In this document: positions 11,850 to 22,110 of the stretch, in pieces | Layout: every line of letters starts with the position of its first letter | Position numbering within the stretch: position 1 is the first letter of the stretch | Notes under the pieces: generated by a model | What the model saw: the letters and a program-made list of their open reading frames with translations, nothing else | Databases searched by the model: none | Told to the model about the DNA's origin: nothing | Made by a program: the position numbers and the translations under genes | Source: Platycarya strobilacea | Taxonomy: Eukaryota; Streptophyta; Magnoliopsida; Fagales; Juglandaceae | Direction: 5' to 3' | Assembly (NCBI GenBank): GCA_036898215.1 | Contig: CM072548.1 | Location: 16,441,730 to 16,505,729, forward strand | DNA: 64,000 nt

Positions 11850-14160
11850 CTCACTCCCTTCTTGGCATTGCTCCATTCCATCTATTCCACTTTATCCTAC
11901 CATTGCAAGTGGCCCCTAAGGTTTTTGCTCTTTCCATCAAATGTATTGCGCGCTTGAAGACCCATTCCATCATAGGTGATTGGGGGGACATTGATCCTAG
12001 CCATCTCACAAGTTTCTTCTGGAGGTTAAAGGTGACTTCTGCGTAATTTTGGGGGATAGCTGGGACTCGCTTTAATTGGGTAGTCGCCTGGGCCACCTGC
12101 CTCTCCAAAGCGGATGTCTGTTGCTTTGTCGAGGAAAAAATTTCCTTCGCAAAGCTGAGCTTCTGCTTCAACTTCTTATTACGATAGTCATGCTTCCCAA
12201 CCTCTTCCTCTAGAGCTTCTCCACCTCCCACTTCTGGGCAATTTGGAGAGAGGTGTAGGACAAGGAGCAAAGGTCCTGGTTATCCCAGGAGACAACATCT
12301 TGACTATCCACGACAAAAGTTGCCAAGTGGGAGGCACCCTGCAATCATGGAACTCAAGACAACACGATAAGCCACCAGAGCAAAAATATCAAATGGAAAG
12401 AAAGCGACAAGCAAAAGATGGGACAAGGAAGAGAACCTTTTGAAAGATTCTGGACAACTCTTCGACCATTCGGCTAATGGCCTTCTCACGATGCCTTCCT
12501 TCACGGGCTGAGGGAGGGATGACTTCCACAAGGCTCTCTCCCTTTAGGAATGTGGGTGTTGCCCCTAGATATGGGGGGTGACTTAGGACTCAATCAAATT
12601 AGGTTGCACCAACGCTACCCCTCTAATGCCTCTACCTATTGTAACTCACTAGGACTGTGCAAGACCTCCACCAACAGCAACCATAAGGGGAGTACCATTC
12701 CCTTCTTGACGCTCCACTCCCTCCTCGTCTTGACAAAATGGCTCCACCCAGAGTAGTGATAGTCGTTGATAGCTCAACGAAGATGTCGTCGTAGGCTTGA
12801 AAAGTAGGCTTTTGGGCCGATTGACACCAGAACATGGCCTTGAGGAAGAACTCAATGTACCCTTGGCACCATATGTCTGACGGCTGCTCAAGCCATGCAG
12901 ACGAGGTGATTCTGTGCCAACTGCCTTTTGGAGTTCGACCTGAAGGTTGTAGATAGTGTTGGGGTAGGGGATGAAGTAGCAAAGACTATACTTAGGGCAT
13001 TTATCGAGGGCTCAAAAGTGCTTGACTCTATCTGCACAATGGAATGAGGGAAGGCTTCATTGACACCTTGATGGGACTTTCAAAGACCTCTAGAGGCTGA
13101 ACTCGACGTTGGGTGACCCTTTTTCCAAAAGGAGCACTAACAAAGAAACATGGGTGTCACTTGTCTCGGCCCCACTCAATTGGCGCCTCTTCCTCTAGCT
13201 CCCAATAGATGGCTCTGGACGCAGCTCTCGGGTGAGTGTCATTAGCATGTTTTGGGGAAGGCCTAAGGCTGGCCCCTCCATGAGGTCAGAATCACTAAAT
13301 GAGGAGAAAGTAGAATCTTATGTTATCTTCGAATAGAAGAACCTTAGAGAATGCCTCGTCTGAGTGGTCACTCAACCACCACCTGACAACCTCGATACAC
13401 CTCATCTCCTCTTCCATGGTTGGCCACTGGGTGAATCGTGGTGGTGTTGGGAATCACCACTAATCTGTTCACATAGAAAATTACTAACACTTTTCCTTTC
13501 AATGGGGAAAGTCCCATATGGAACTAGAAATAAAGAAGAATCATTGATGCTAGTGCTTTGCCTTCTAACAGTGCAGCTCCACAAAGGCAATGGCATGCGT
13601 TGCTTTAAAACTATAAATGTTCCCTCGAGGAGATAGGACATTGTGCGTAAGAAGGAAATCACAAGCAATAAGATCGGCATGCTCAAGATCAAACCTCAAT
13701 TATGCACGTTGCCAAATAATGCAACAATAGATCAGTAACCTCCAGGTGCTGGGATAAAGTTGAGCGGGAGCCAAACTTAGGAGGTCTAGAATCTCCCAAA
13801 TAGGACGAAAGAAAGGCAACCTTAGCCCATAGTTAAACATCACAGCGTAGAGTGTCACTTTGGATGTGCGGCCCTTGTTAGTAATGGCAGGCTCCTAAGG
13901 CCTAGGAACTTCCAGCACAATGGTCAAAGGGATACAAAAGTCGTCGACAAAAGTTCCAACTTCGTAAGGTCCATGGCGGAATGCCAGGAAAAATTGTGAA
14001 TGACTAGTGTTGTGGCATAAGGTTGGGAACCCCTCAACGAAATTGATCTAGCACGAGCCATAAAGAGGGAGGTGAAAAAGAAGAATGGAAATGAAGTACA
14101 GAGGCGAGAAAGACACTTTTGGAAGGAAGGAAGGGCACTGGAGGAAAAAAATTGCAAGAA
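11850..14160 (-). pseudogene. Decayed family E protein region (gag-like or hypothetical TE protein)
   Basis: Pieces of a protein remain on the minus strand, in broken frames. Near 13990-13940 there is DLTKLELLSTTFVSL. Near 13830-13700 there is NYGLRLPF followed by LAPAQLYPSTWRLLIYCC. Near 13640 there is ADLIACDFLLTHNV. Near 12200-12050 there is a charged, coiled-coil-like stretch with KKLKQKLSFAKE and ALERQVAQATTQLKRV. The first parts match the family E copy at 19201-20461 segment by segment. I recognise the layout as that of uncharacterised plant TE proteins often annotated hypothetical or gag-like, but cannot assign a function. Many stops and frameshifts make it nonfunctional. Confidence 0.5.
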
Positions 14161-15026
14161 ATATGGGAACTGTAAAGAGATGGAAGCAACTCATTCACCC
14201 CTATTATAAAGGGAACTGGTAGTAGTTGAATCCTGACACCAAAGGTGTTCTCTTCAAATATTAGAGGGAGAACATTACGAAATAACACCCTAATGAAGAA
14301 GCTGACTAACACTACCAGCCTAAGGGAAATGAATGGATGGGTGGTACATGAATCGGAACAACTATTCGGAGTAAAGCGCACCAGAGGGAGGAGAGGAAAC
14401 GTTGCATCAAGCATAAACCAATATGGGGACGAATAAAAGTGGGACAAGTGGAAGAGAGGATGATGGAATTCCCATTGGACGCACCCAATTGGAACTGGCG
14501 GGATAATTGTATGGGGGATTTCCCCCTTCCCTTTTTTCATGCCTGCGAGGCTAGGCCCAGTTTAGATAGATGAGAATGAGAGTTAGGAGGCCTAAACCTG
14601 CACTGACAGTCCCCTTTGACTTAAAATGAGAAAAATCTAACTTACAGGAGGTCCAAATGATAACGCTGCAAAGGACGCTATATGGCATGATCATACCAAA
14701 AGGAGAGGCGGCACAAGGGATGGATCATCTATCCTAAATCATCCTTTGAACACTGTAGTCACTCAAGTACCTATCCAATTGAAAGAACAAGGGAATGAAG
14801 AACCATTGACCCACTAGCACGAGGGCATCAACGGACAGATAGAAATTAGAGGGAACACTCCGATAAGGAAAATACGCTGCATTAATAGCATCCTAAGCTC
14901 GGACTCCACACCGCATTAATGTCTTTGTCATACATGGTATTCCACATTAAAAGCTCTAACAAGGAAACAATGATAGAACAAAGATCCCATAGAGACATAC
15001 ACCTGTTCCCTCCGTTCAATTTTGGG

Positions 15027-15034
15027 TATAAATA
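15027..15034 (+). promoter_or_regulatory. TATA box-like site in family E right end
   Basis: GGGTATAAATAGGG is a canonical plant TATA context reading rightward, out of the element and opposite to the decayed reading region. An equivalent TATAAATA sits at 63093-63100 in family E copy 3. Its position, about 235 bp inside the terminus in both, is consistent with an LTR-like or terminal promoter, but activity is inferred only. Confidence 0.4.
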
Positions 15035-15267
15035 GGGATCTCTTAGGTACGAGAAAACTGTGGTTACTCGAACTCTCAACTCTAAACTGTGCATCTCTTA
15101 TTATTTTTCTTTGAAAAAAATCCTACTAACTTAACCATCGGAGACTTATCAGTCCTAAGGCTGATCACCTCCCACCATTCTCCTACCTCGTTCTTGCAGG
15201 CCTGAAGCTCAAAAGACTTGAGCTCTTGAGAATTTGGCCCACAAGTGTGCGAAACAAGACATTAACA

Positions 15268-15779
15268 AATACTATTACAATAATTTTATCTACAAACTTA
15301 TATATGGTACATCTTTTTAAATAGATTTCGAAAGTCAAAATTGTTGAAGCCTTTTTATTGATCCGCAATGATTGGAAATCTCAAATGGCTATCACAACTT
15401 GGAACCTTTAATACTTTTGTTAAACATATCCACCCTCCATTTTTTTTATAAAACATATTTACTGTGAATCTTTTCTCCACTTTCTTTTTCTCTCATTCTC
15501 TCCATGGCTCGCTTCCTCACCTCCTCATTCTTCTCTTGGTCTCCTTTTTCTTCTCCTCTTCCTCTTCTTATTCTTCTTCCCCTTCGTCTTTTTCTTTATC
15601 TCTGTATTTGTATTCATCATCTTCTTCTTCCTTATCCTCTTTGTCTTCATCTTCATCTTCATAATCTTCCTCTTCCTTTCCTTCTTCTACGTCTCTTTTC
15701 TTGGGTTAAAAGCCTTCCTTTATTGAAAGGGTGGAACAACCACTTTTAATATTTTTTTTTGTGCAATAAAAGTATAGGT
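15268..15779. repeat. AT-rich spacer with a pyrimidine (TTC/TCC) low-complexity tract
   Basis: Between about 15468 and 15690 the plus strand is almost only C and T (TTCTTCTTCC-type repeats). The open frames there are serine/leucine-rich artefacts of the tract. Nothing else is recognised. Confidence 0.7.
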
Positions 15780-16640
15780 TTTTTTATTCTATGATGCTTT
15801 AATCATATTCTAATCTTGGTATCAGACGTGTTTCCTTTTTTGTGTCAAATCTTCTCATAGATCAAATTAACAATGTATGAAAGTTAAAATATGATATAAA
15901 AATATAGAAAACGATATAACTAACCAACACTAGAAATTCACAACGATGAACAATATTTAAAAGAACAAAGTCCACCATACTCAATATCAAAAATACACTA
16001 GTGCACTACCACAAGAACAAAAATATTCGTAGTTTCAAAATCAATGCTACCACCACTAAAATATTTTAAAAATCTACTACTAAAGTATAACGAATCCCTA
16101 CATGCCCAGTATATCAAACTCACATAACGTTGAGTCATCTTGGATGATACAACTGAGGATTAATATAGTCTAGTTTTTACGACATGAGTGTACAATAAAT
16201 TAGAGGTTGTAATCTAATACTTATGGGGTGGGCTATAGATTTAGTAGGTTATCCAACATCGAGAAAGAGTATTTAGAGGTGTAGATTTCCAACTGTGTGA
16301 AAATTTCTCCTTGAACATCTTTCAGTGCAATCAAGGCATGATATTTTTTGTTACAACATGTTTTAATAATATTCTTATATTGATGTCTATAGACTATGCT
16401 AAGTTTTTTAGTGGCTTCTTCACTATTGAAAAAGAATTCTTGGAGTGGAGATTGCCAAAAGTCTAAAACTATCTCATTGAAGATCTTTTGGTGCAGTTGA
16501 GGTATTTGATTCTTTTTTATGTTATGTTTCAATAATATTCTATTGATAGTTTGTTTATATTCTTATATTGGTATCATATAACCTTGCAAGTTGTTTTCTT
16601 ATAGTTTACCTTCTCATTCAGCTCTTATGATAGCTCTCAG
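15780..16640 (+). repeat. Direct repeat, copy 2
   Basis: Same order of blocks as 6400-7272, ending in GCTCTTATGATAGCTCTCA. It includes TCTTGGTATCAGAC near 15824, which resembles a retroelement primer site, and the reiterated motif AATAATATTCTTATATTG. No coding capacity is evident. Confidence 0.5.
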
Positions 16641-18289
16641 TGGGGTCGTGATACACACACACCCGCATTTTATCACCACAACATGAAAACCTAGTTTTCA
16701 ATTCACACAACGTGGCATAACACAACACAATAAAATCATTATGACAAATAGTAATAGTGACAAATATGAATATGCATGATAGACAGTATATTGGATAACA
16801 TCACATAACACACATCAGATAATATACACATCACAACAGTCACAAGTGCACAATTTCACAAACCAAACTACACGTAATCTCATTCTTCATCTGGCTTGTA
16901 GCTTAATTCTCAACAATTACTATGATTCTAATCCCAACGCTTCGCTGGGCTTAAGGCCCTTCTCAACCCAACCAAATTGCTAAACAGTTAGTAATAAATT
17001 TATTTCATAATCTTAAAGCTCGCGTTGGAGAGATACTTACGATGCAGACAAGAAAATTTGGATGTTCGAGTGCGCATCGATCTATGGCGTCCTACGATTG
17101 GACAATTGCGTGTGTTGCTACGCAGACGGACACCAAACAATTAGTTGAAAATAAAATGTAAAAAAAAAAAAAAACTAAAAACAACTCATTACAGATTTGG
17201 CTCATTGAGGTGATGCCAAAAGTGGCAGGGCTACGACGAATCAGCGAGATAGAGCTCTCTTTGTGGGTTTGTCAAGAAAGGGGTGTCAGATCTAGGATGC
17301 TAGTGGGTGGTTAAAAGAGGTGCTATGCTGGGGCATAGTAGAGCACAACAAAGTATAGGTGAAGATGGGTAAAAGCTCACGATTTGGATGGATCTACGAC
17401 AACGAGAAAAAGGAAATGGGTGCTTTAGGATGGTTGCCCAACTATGAGAAGGTAGCTAAGAGCCGTGGCTCACAGTGGCGGATTGAGAAAACACACCTAA
17501 AGGCTTCTAAATCTAGATCTAAGGGTGGCAAACTCTAGTTCTATACTTAGAGAAGGGAAAAATTGATTTTGAGATGAAATAAAGGGTTGGAGGTTCTCGG
17601 CATTTGTAACGATGACTGTGATTAAAAGTGGTGGACAATGGCAAGGGAGCCACAGGTGGCACACGACTAGTGGCTACCAGCAATGGTGAGGCACACCAAT
17701 GGCTAAAACAGACATTCGATTTTGCAAAAGAGGGTAGGGAAAAACAAAGTGTAGGCTCATGAGTTAAGGCTGGTAGATGGTGGTGTAGGCTGGTGGTGGA
17801 GGTGCTCACAGATGAGGACATGTGGCGTGGCACAAGTGGCTGAGGTGGGCAGTGATGCAGGGGCACATACATGGAGGAAGAAGAGATAGGAAAGAGGAAA
17901 AAGAAAGAGGAAGGAGAAATGGGGGTGGTTAAGCAACGGGGAAAGCATGGAAAAAATAATTAGGGTTTTCAACCCTTTGAGCAAAACAACATCATTTAAG
18001 GCAGGGGAAAAAAATTCTTCCACCAATAGTTGAAATAACGTTTCAGGCAGAGGGGGTTAGGCTCCCTCAAGCACATGGGCTGAGCTTGATTCTCACACCT
18101 CATTTTGGCCCAAAAATTACCATACACAACAATTACATCATTTTCTAATAGTAAAGGATTGCTAGTTCAATGTATATCTATCATGCCATCCTGATTAAAA
18201 TTGATGTACTTTCATTATGTATAGATTCAAGTCTAAAAAACACATTCATTTATGTATAAATTTTTCTATTTTAAACAAGATATATTTTG
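16641..18289. other. Repeat-like noncoding region
   Basis: CA-rich sequence (16650-16900) is followed by a GC-richer stretch (16930-18060) without a recognised coding region. A minus-strand candidate LTR (TGTTGTGTATGG at 18134 to GTGTGTGTATCA at 16649) has no matching target duplication, so I do not call it. Proline/histidine-rich open frames at 17519-18026 have no domain I recognise. Confidence 0.3.
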
Positions 18290-18960
18290 AAAATGGAGGA
18301 GAATTGTTGAAAATATTAATAAAATAATTATACATGATATTTATTATTAATATTACTTATGGGGTCTATAAATTTAGAAATTATAAATTATATTTTGGAA
18401 AGAGAGAAATTATGAAAAGTTTTTAAGTTATTGCTTATGGTTATAATAAAATGAGTCCACATGAAGAATGAATGATGCATCTCCTTGTCCTCGAATGGTA
18501 CCAATTGGTTGGTGGATATGCACATAACAATTGGACAAAGTTCAAACTATGTGTTGTTTGGCAGCATGTGTGATAATGTACCTATATGGAACCAGTTTTA
18601 GTGAAACGAAAAGTTACAACTTTTAATCCTTTAACCATCTATAAATAGACTCATTAGCTTACAAAGTAAACAATATCAAAAGAACAATTAGAAATTATCT
18701 CTCTCCCATAAGTATTTCATTCTTGAAAACTGTTTATTAGGATCGGTTCATTCCATATAGAACAAATTTTTAATTTATTGGTTGAATGGTAAAATCAGAT
18801 GGTATTCGGGTCTAATTGTTTGTGTAATGTAGTTAGATAAACAAACTTAATCTCAGCTCATTGTACGTTTGAGGCAAATTCTTTTGTAAATTGTTTATAT
18901 CATTATTGGTATAGGTAAATATTATTTTAAGTAAATCGGCATTGTAATGCACTTTGAAGT
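18290..18960 (+). mobile_element. Copia-type 3' LTR fragment with polypurine tract
   Basis: A polypurine tract (AAATGGAGGAGAA, 18290-18303) directly precedes TGTTGAAAATATTAATA at 18305, the usual start of a group of Copia LTRs. A TATA box (CTATAAATAG, 18640-18648) follows about 335 bp in, as expected for U3/R. The 3' end near 18960 is indistinct, and no gag-pol is attached upstream. Confidence 0.55.
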
Positions 18961-19200
18961 AAATTATTTTCCCTCTTTATTTTCTTCTTTCATAGCTTGA
19001 TTTGAACTAACGACCTGTGTGTGCCTCATATACCTACTTTAATTTGATATAGGATTTGCTAATGGATGGATAATGAATGACTAGAGGTAGTATAGCATAA
19101 ATTGTTTATTTAGTTTTTCTCATTTAAAGCTGTCACTCTAAAAAGATGCATCCAGATAGAGTCTAACTTATAAATATGTAAATTATTTAGTAGTAGTTAT
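18961..19200. other. AT-rich spacer, nothing recognised
   Basis: Short noncoding gap between the Copia LTR fragment and family E copy 2. It ends in AGTAGTTATT just before the family E terminus. Confidence 0.4.
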
Positions 19201-20466
19201 TTTTTATGTCGTGTTTTGCATACCTGTGGGTTGGATTTTTTGAAGCTCAAGTCTTCTTGGCTTCGGGCCTACAAAAACGAGGTAGGAGAATGGTGGAAAG
19301 TGGTAAGTCTTGTGGTCAAGGAGTTTTTGATACTTGAGTTAGTGGAAACTTTTTTAGAAGAAATAATAAGAGAAGAACACATTCGAGTTGAGAATTCCCA
19401 TAGTTATCCCACTAGTTCCAATTGGATACGTTTGATGGGAATTACATCATCCTTTCTTCCACTTGTCCCGCTTTTATTCGTCCCTAGATTGATTCTTGCT
19501 TAATTTGGTGTTTCCCTCTTCCCTTAGGGTGCTGTTTACTCGAAAGAGTACTGGTTATGGTCCCACCAACGCATCCCTTTGGAGTAAACCAAGCTAGTAG
19601 TGAAAGTCTACTCCATAGTTAAGATGTTGCTTTGTCATGCTTTCCCTTTATAATGGGTGCAAATGAGTTGCTTCCATTCCTTTATAGTTCCTATATTTCT
19701 TGCAATCTTCTTCTTTTAGTGCCATTTCTTCCTTCTGATAGTGCCTTTCTCACTTCTACACTTAACTTCCATTATGCTTTTTTGCCTCCCGTCTTATGGC
19801 TCATGCCAGATCAGTTTCGTCCAAAGGCTCCAAATGTTATGCCACGATGCCCATCTTCTTCGATTTTTCTTGGTGTTCCGCCATGGACGTTACAAGGTTG
19901 GAACTTCTATTAATGAATTTCCGTATCCCTTCAACCATTTTCTTGTAATTTTTTGGGCCTCAAGAGCCCATTGTTGAAAAATGAGGGTTGCACATCCAAA
20001 GCGGCACTCTACGCTATGATGTTTAATAGTGGGCTAAGGTTTCCTTTCACTCGTCCTATTTGAGAGGTTTTAGACCTATTGGGTTTGGCTCTTGATTAAC
20101 TTCATTCCACTCGTGCTAGAGGCTCTATCCTAGGCTACCAATCTTACTGCTCACGAGTTCCTTCTGATGCACGACGTTCTATCTCTTCAAATAAGATTTA
20201 TAGTTTCTAGGTGGTGGATGCCATTGCCCTTGTTGAGCCGTGCTTTCTAGAAAACAAAGGATTGAAATTGTCTTCTTTATTTCTGGCTCTAGATGGGAAT
20301 TTTGCCGTTGCGAATTTCCCATCCGAATGGATTTGGGGATGATTTCTGGCCCTTTAAGAGGTTCTTGCAGGATGTCAATTTGTACAATTTGGAAATAGAC
20401 CCTTAGGCCTTCGAGCAAGGCTATGAAATTGGCAAGGCTAAGATGCTCGACACTTTTGAGGGTCTC
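19201..20466 (+). mobile_element. Family E copy 2, left part, interrupted by Athila
   Basis: The end TTTTTATGTCGTGTTTTGCA matches the family E terminus. It continues with the same inward order as the right end of copy 1: GAAGCTCAAGTCTTCTTG, CAAAAACGAGGTAGGAGAATGG, AGAAATAATAAGAGA. Translated remnants include NELLPFLYSSYISC near 19660 (NELLPSLYSSHISC in copy 1), RLRFPF-like residues near 20040 and EFPIANPHPIG near 20310. Stops and shifts abound. The copy ends at the GTCTC target site (20462-20466) of the Athila element and resumes at 30859. Confidence 0.6.
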
Positions 20467-20490
20467 TGATTACGCCCAAAGAATAACGCG

Positions 20491-20524
20491 GTCGTTTGCA
20501 GTATAGCTTTGGGGTGTCGATTCC
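20491..20524 (+). other. tRNA-Asp-like segment at the LTR U5 end (left LTR)
   Basis: GTCGTTTGCAGTATAG (20491-20506) matches the 5' end of plant tRNA-Asp (GTCGTTGTAGTATAG, from memory) with one extra base and one C/T difference. GGGTGTCGATTCC (20512-20524) resembles its T-arm (GGGTTCGATCCC) and the Pol III B box. The element RNA is the complement, so this part of U5 could pair with the primer tRNA. The same segment is at 29257-29290 and 57736-57769. Confidence 0.5.
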
Positions 20525-21260
20525 ACAGGGAGATGGATTGAGAAATTGAAGAACAGTAACGAAATTAACAAAAAGATTTAGATGAGTACGCAAAGTAAAG
20601 CATCGGGAATCCTTTGTATATAATTGGTATTTTAATTATTTTCGATTCATTAATAACTCAATTGAAAATTCTATGTCCAAATTTTCAATCGGAAAATAAA
20701 ACATTAATAACTAGATTTAAATCAAATGTAATCTTTCGAAAAATCATTCGTCACAATATAAGAACAGGAATTGTTATCGATATTAAAGAAATTCAACGTC
20801 GACAATATACTCGTAGAGTAATATTGCAGCAGAGAATTAAATTAAAATAGATAACCAATTGAACCAAATATAATCAAAGGATTATTGCATTTAATAGAAA
20901 AAGCATGACTGAATCTATAAATGAAATAAATTCTAAGATTATTTGGTGACGAAAACATTTATAATAAATTTCGAATGATTAAACAAAAGAGTTTAATATT
21001 TGAAGAACACATATATGAATAAAAAACAATTACAAATACCATCATATATACAAATTCATCCCTAACTCTACTAGAAAATTAGTTACACATATTGAAAATA
21101 TGCAACAAAAATTCTTCAAGGGATAATATGGAAGAGCCAACCATTATTTTCTTCTCTCTTCTTTGGTTTTTCTTTTCTTTTCTCAAGCTCTCAAAAACAA
21201 TGTATCTTCCAAGGCATCCAAGCACACTAAGCATGGTCTTAGAACACACACCCCTCCCTT

Positions 21261-21269
21261 CTATTTATA
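21261..21269 (-). promoter_or_regulatory. TATA box of Athila LTR (left)
   Basis: CTATTTATA on the plus strand is TATAAATAG on the element's sense strand, about 820 bp from the LTR start in the element's direction. It fits a U3 promoter. Confidence 0.55.
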
Positions 21270-22092
21270 AGCATCTTTCATGCAAGTTGTCATGACAAAA
21301 TTATCACAATTTCAACTTGTTTTGCCATGTGCCATTCTTGAATCCAAGTGATTTGTGAGTTGTCATTTTGATCATTTGTTTTCCCACCATGCATGAGCTG
21401 GATTTTGCTTGCAGGTTGAGTGTTTCAATTTTACTTTTCTATCTATTAGTTGTCTTGTATGACTTAATATCTTGTGGTCAAATAATTTGTCTTGAAGAAA
21501 CTTGAGTGTACTTCATCTTGTATCTGAATTGATCATTGAATTTCCAAGTTGGTGTAGGAGTGCTTGCTAGAAAATATTATGATGACATTTGGATTTGATG
21601 CAAGTGGCTGAAAAATATCCAAGAACGTCAAGTGCAGGTGCGTCCACTGGATGGTCGATTTTGTCTTAGATTGAGTGGATATCTCTTCAAACACAAAACA
21701 TAAAAGTTATAGATATTTCTCTTACGGTTCTAGATCATCTTGAATCAGCTCAATCGGAGATTGGATGAGAGAGTTATGCCCATTTTACTAAAAGATGTCA
21801 GAATTGTCTAAAATTCCGCAATTATCTTCATTTGCTCCTAATGTCTCCATTTGTGTCCTAAATCAAAATATAAGAATAATGAGTATATTTAGGCATCAAA
21901 TAAGAATAAAGTTTTAAACATTAAGAGAGGAAAATATGGCATTTTATATTCTCATCAATATATTAAATCATGCTTATATCTATCTCAAGATAAATGACCA
22001 TTAATTTTATTAACATGAGTTATATCCATTGTTTTCTCATTTCTTTTAGTATTTAAATAGAGTATTTAGAGTGCATTTTTGTGCACTCATCA

Positions 22093-22110
22093 CACCCCCC
22101 AACTTACTCA
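22093..22110 (-). other. Athila polypurine tract
   Basis: Read on the minus strand, AGTAAGTTGGGGGGTG abuts the 3' LTR start TGATGAG. A G-rich tract directly before the 3' LTR primes plus-strand DNA synthesis. The preceding CTAGGGACTAGCAAT is a phrase I associate with this lineage. Confidence 0.75.

Larger units (their letters stand above)
7310..15267 (-). mobile_element. Unclassified transposable element, family E copy 1, with inverted terminal regions
   Basis: The left end begins TGTTAATGTCGTGTTTCACAC. The right end, read on the minus strand, begins TGTTAATGTCTTGTTTCGCAC. Inward homology continues in inverted orientation with divergence: AAGTTAGTA, TCGTACCT, then the ATTAATGC-rich part and TTGATGC.CTC....CTAGTGG. 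It spans about 0.5 kb on each side once the solo LTR at 7522-11303 is removed. Without that insert the element is about 4.17 kb. It contains a decayed minus-strand reading region (about 14160-11850). No primer binding site, reverse transcriptase or transposase is visible, and the flanks show no clear target duplication. It could be a TIR transposon with long inverted repeats, or two LTR-type ends brought together in inverted orientation. Confidence 0.5.
20467..22092 (-). repeat. Athila 3' LTR (left)
   Basis: 1626 bp, identical in length to the right LTR. On the plus strand it runs from TGATTACGCCC to GTGCACTCATCA. A minus-strand TATA box lies at 21261-21269. Most differences from the right LTR look like C-to-T or G-to-A changes in this copy when the third copy at 57712 is used as reference. 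Confidence 0.92.

Noticed and set aside
14640..14700. Short resemblance to a 5S rRNA-like segment (GGCATGATCATACC), as in Cassandra-type TRIM elements
   Set aside because: Only a few bases match; the rest of the 5S sequence is absent.
7312..15265. TTAA on both sides of TGTCGTG-type ends, as for a piggyBac-type transposon
   Set aside because: The other copies of the family (19201, 63303) do not have TTAA at the same place, and the family terminus appears to include these bases.
15464..15749. Serine- and leucine-rich open frames
   Set aside because: They come from a nearly pure pyrimidine tract; composition alone explains them.
17519..18026. Proline/histidine/serine-rich open frames on the minus strand
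   Set aside because: No known domain, overlapping alternatives and repeat-like context; probably chance frames in GC-richer sequence.
16649..18134. Minus-strand LTR candidate with TGTTGTG...GTATCA ends
   Set aside because: The flanking bases (GGTCG and ATTAC) do not match and no internal signals were found.
20614..20850. 78-codon and 67-codon plus-strand open frames repeated almost identically in three places (20614, 29380, 57859 and 21092, 29858, 58337)
   Set aside because: They lie inside the three Athila LTR copies, antisense to the element, and are alike because the LTRs are recent copies. No motif supports coding.
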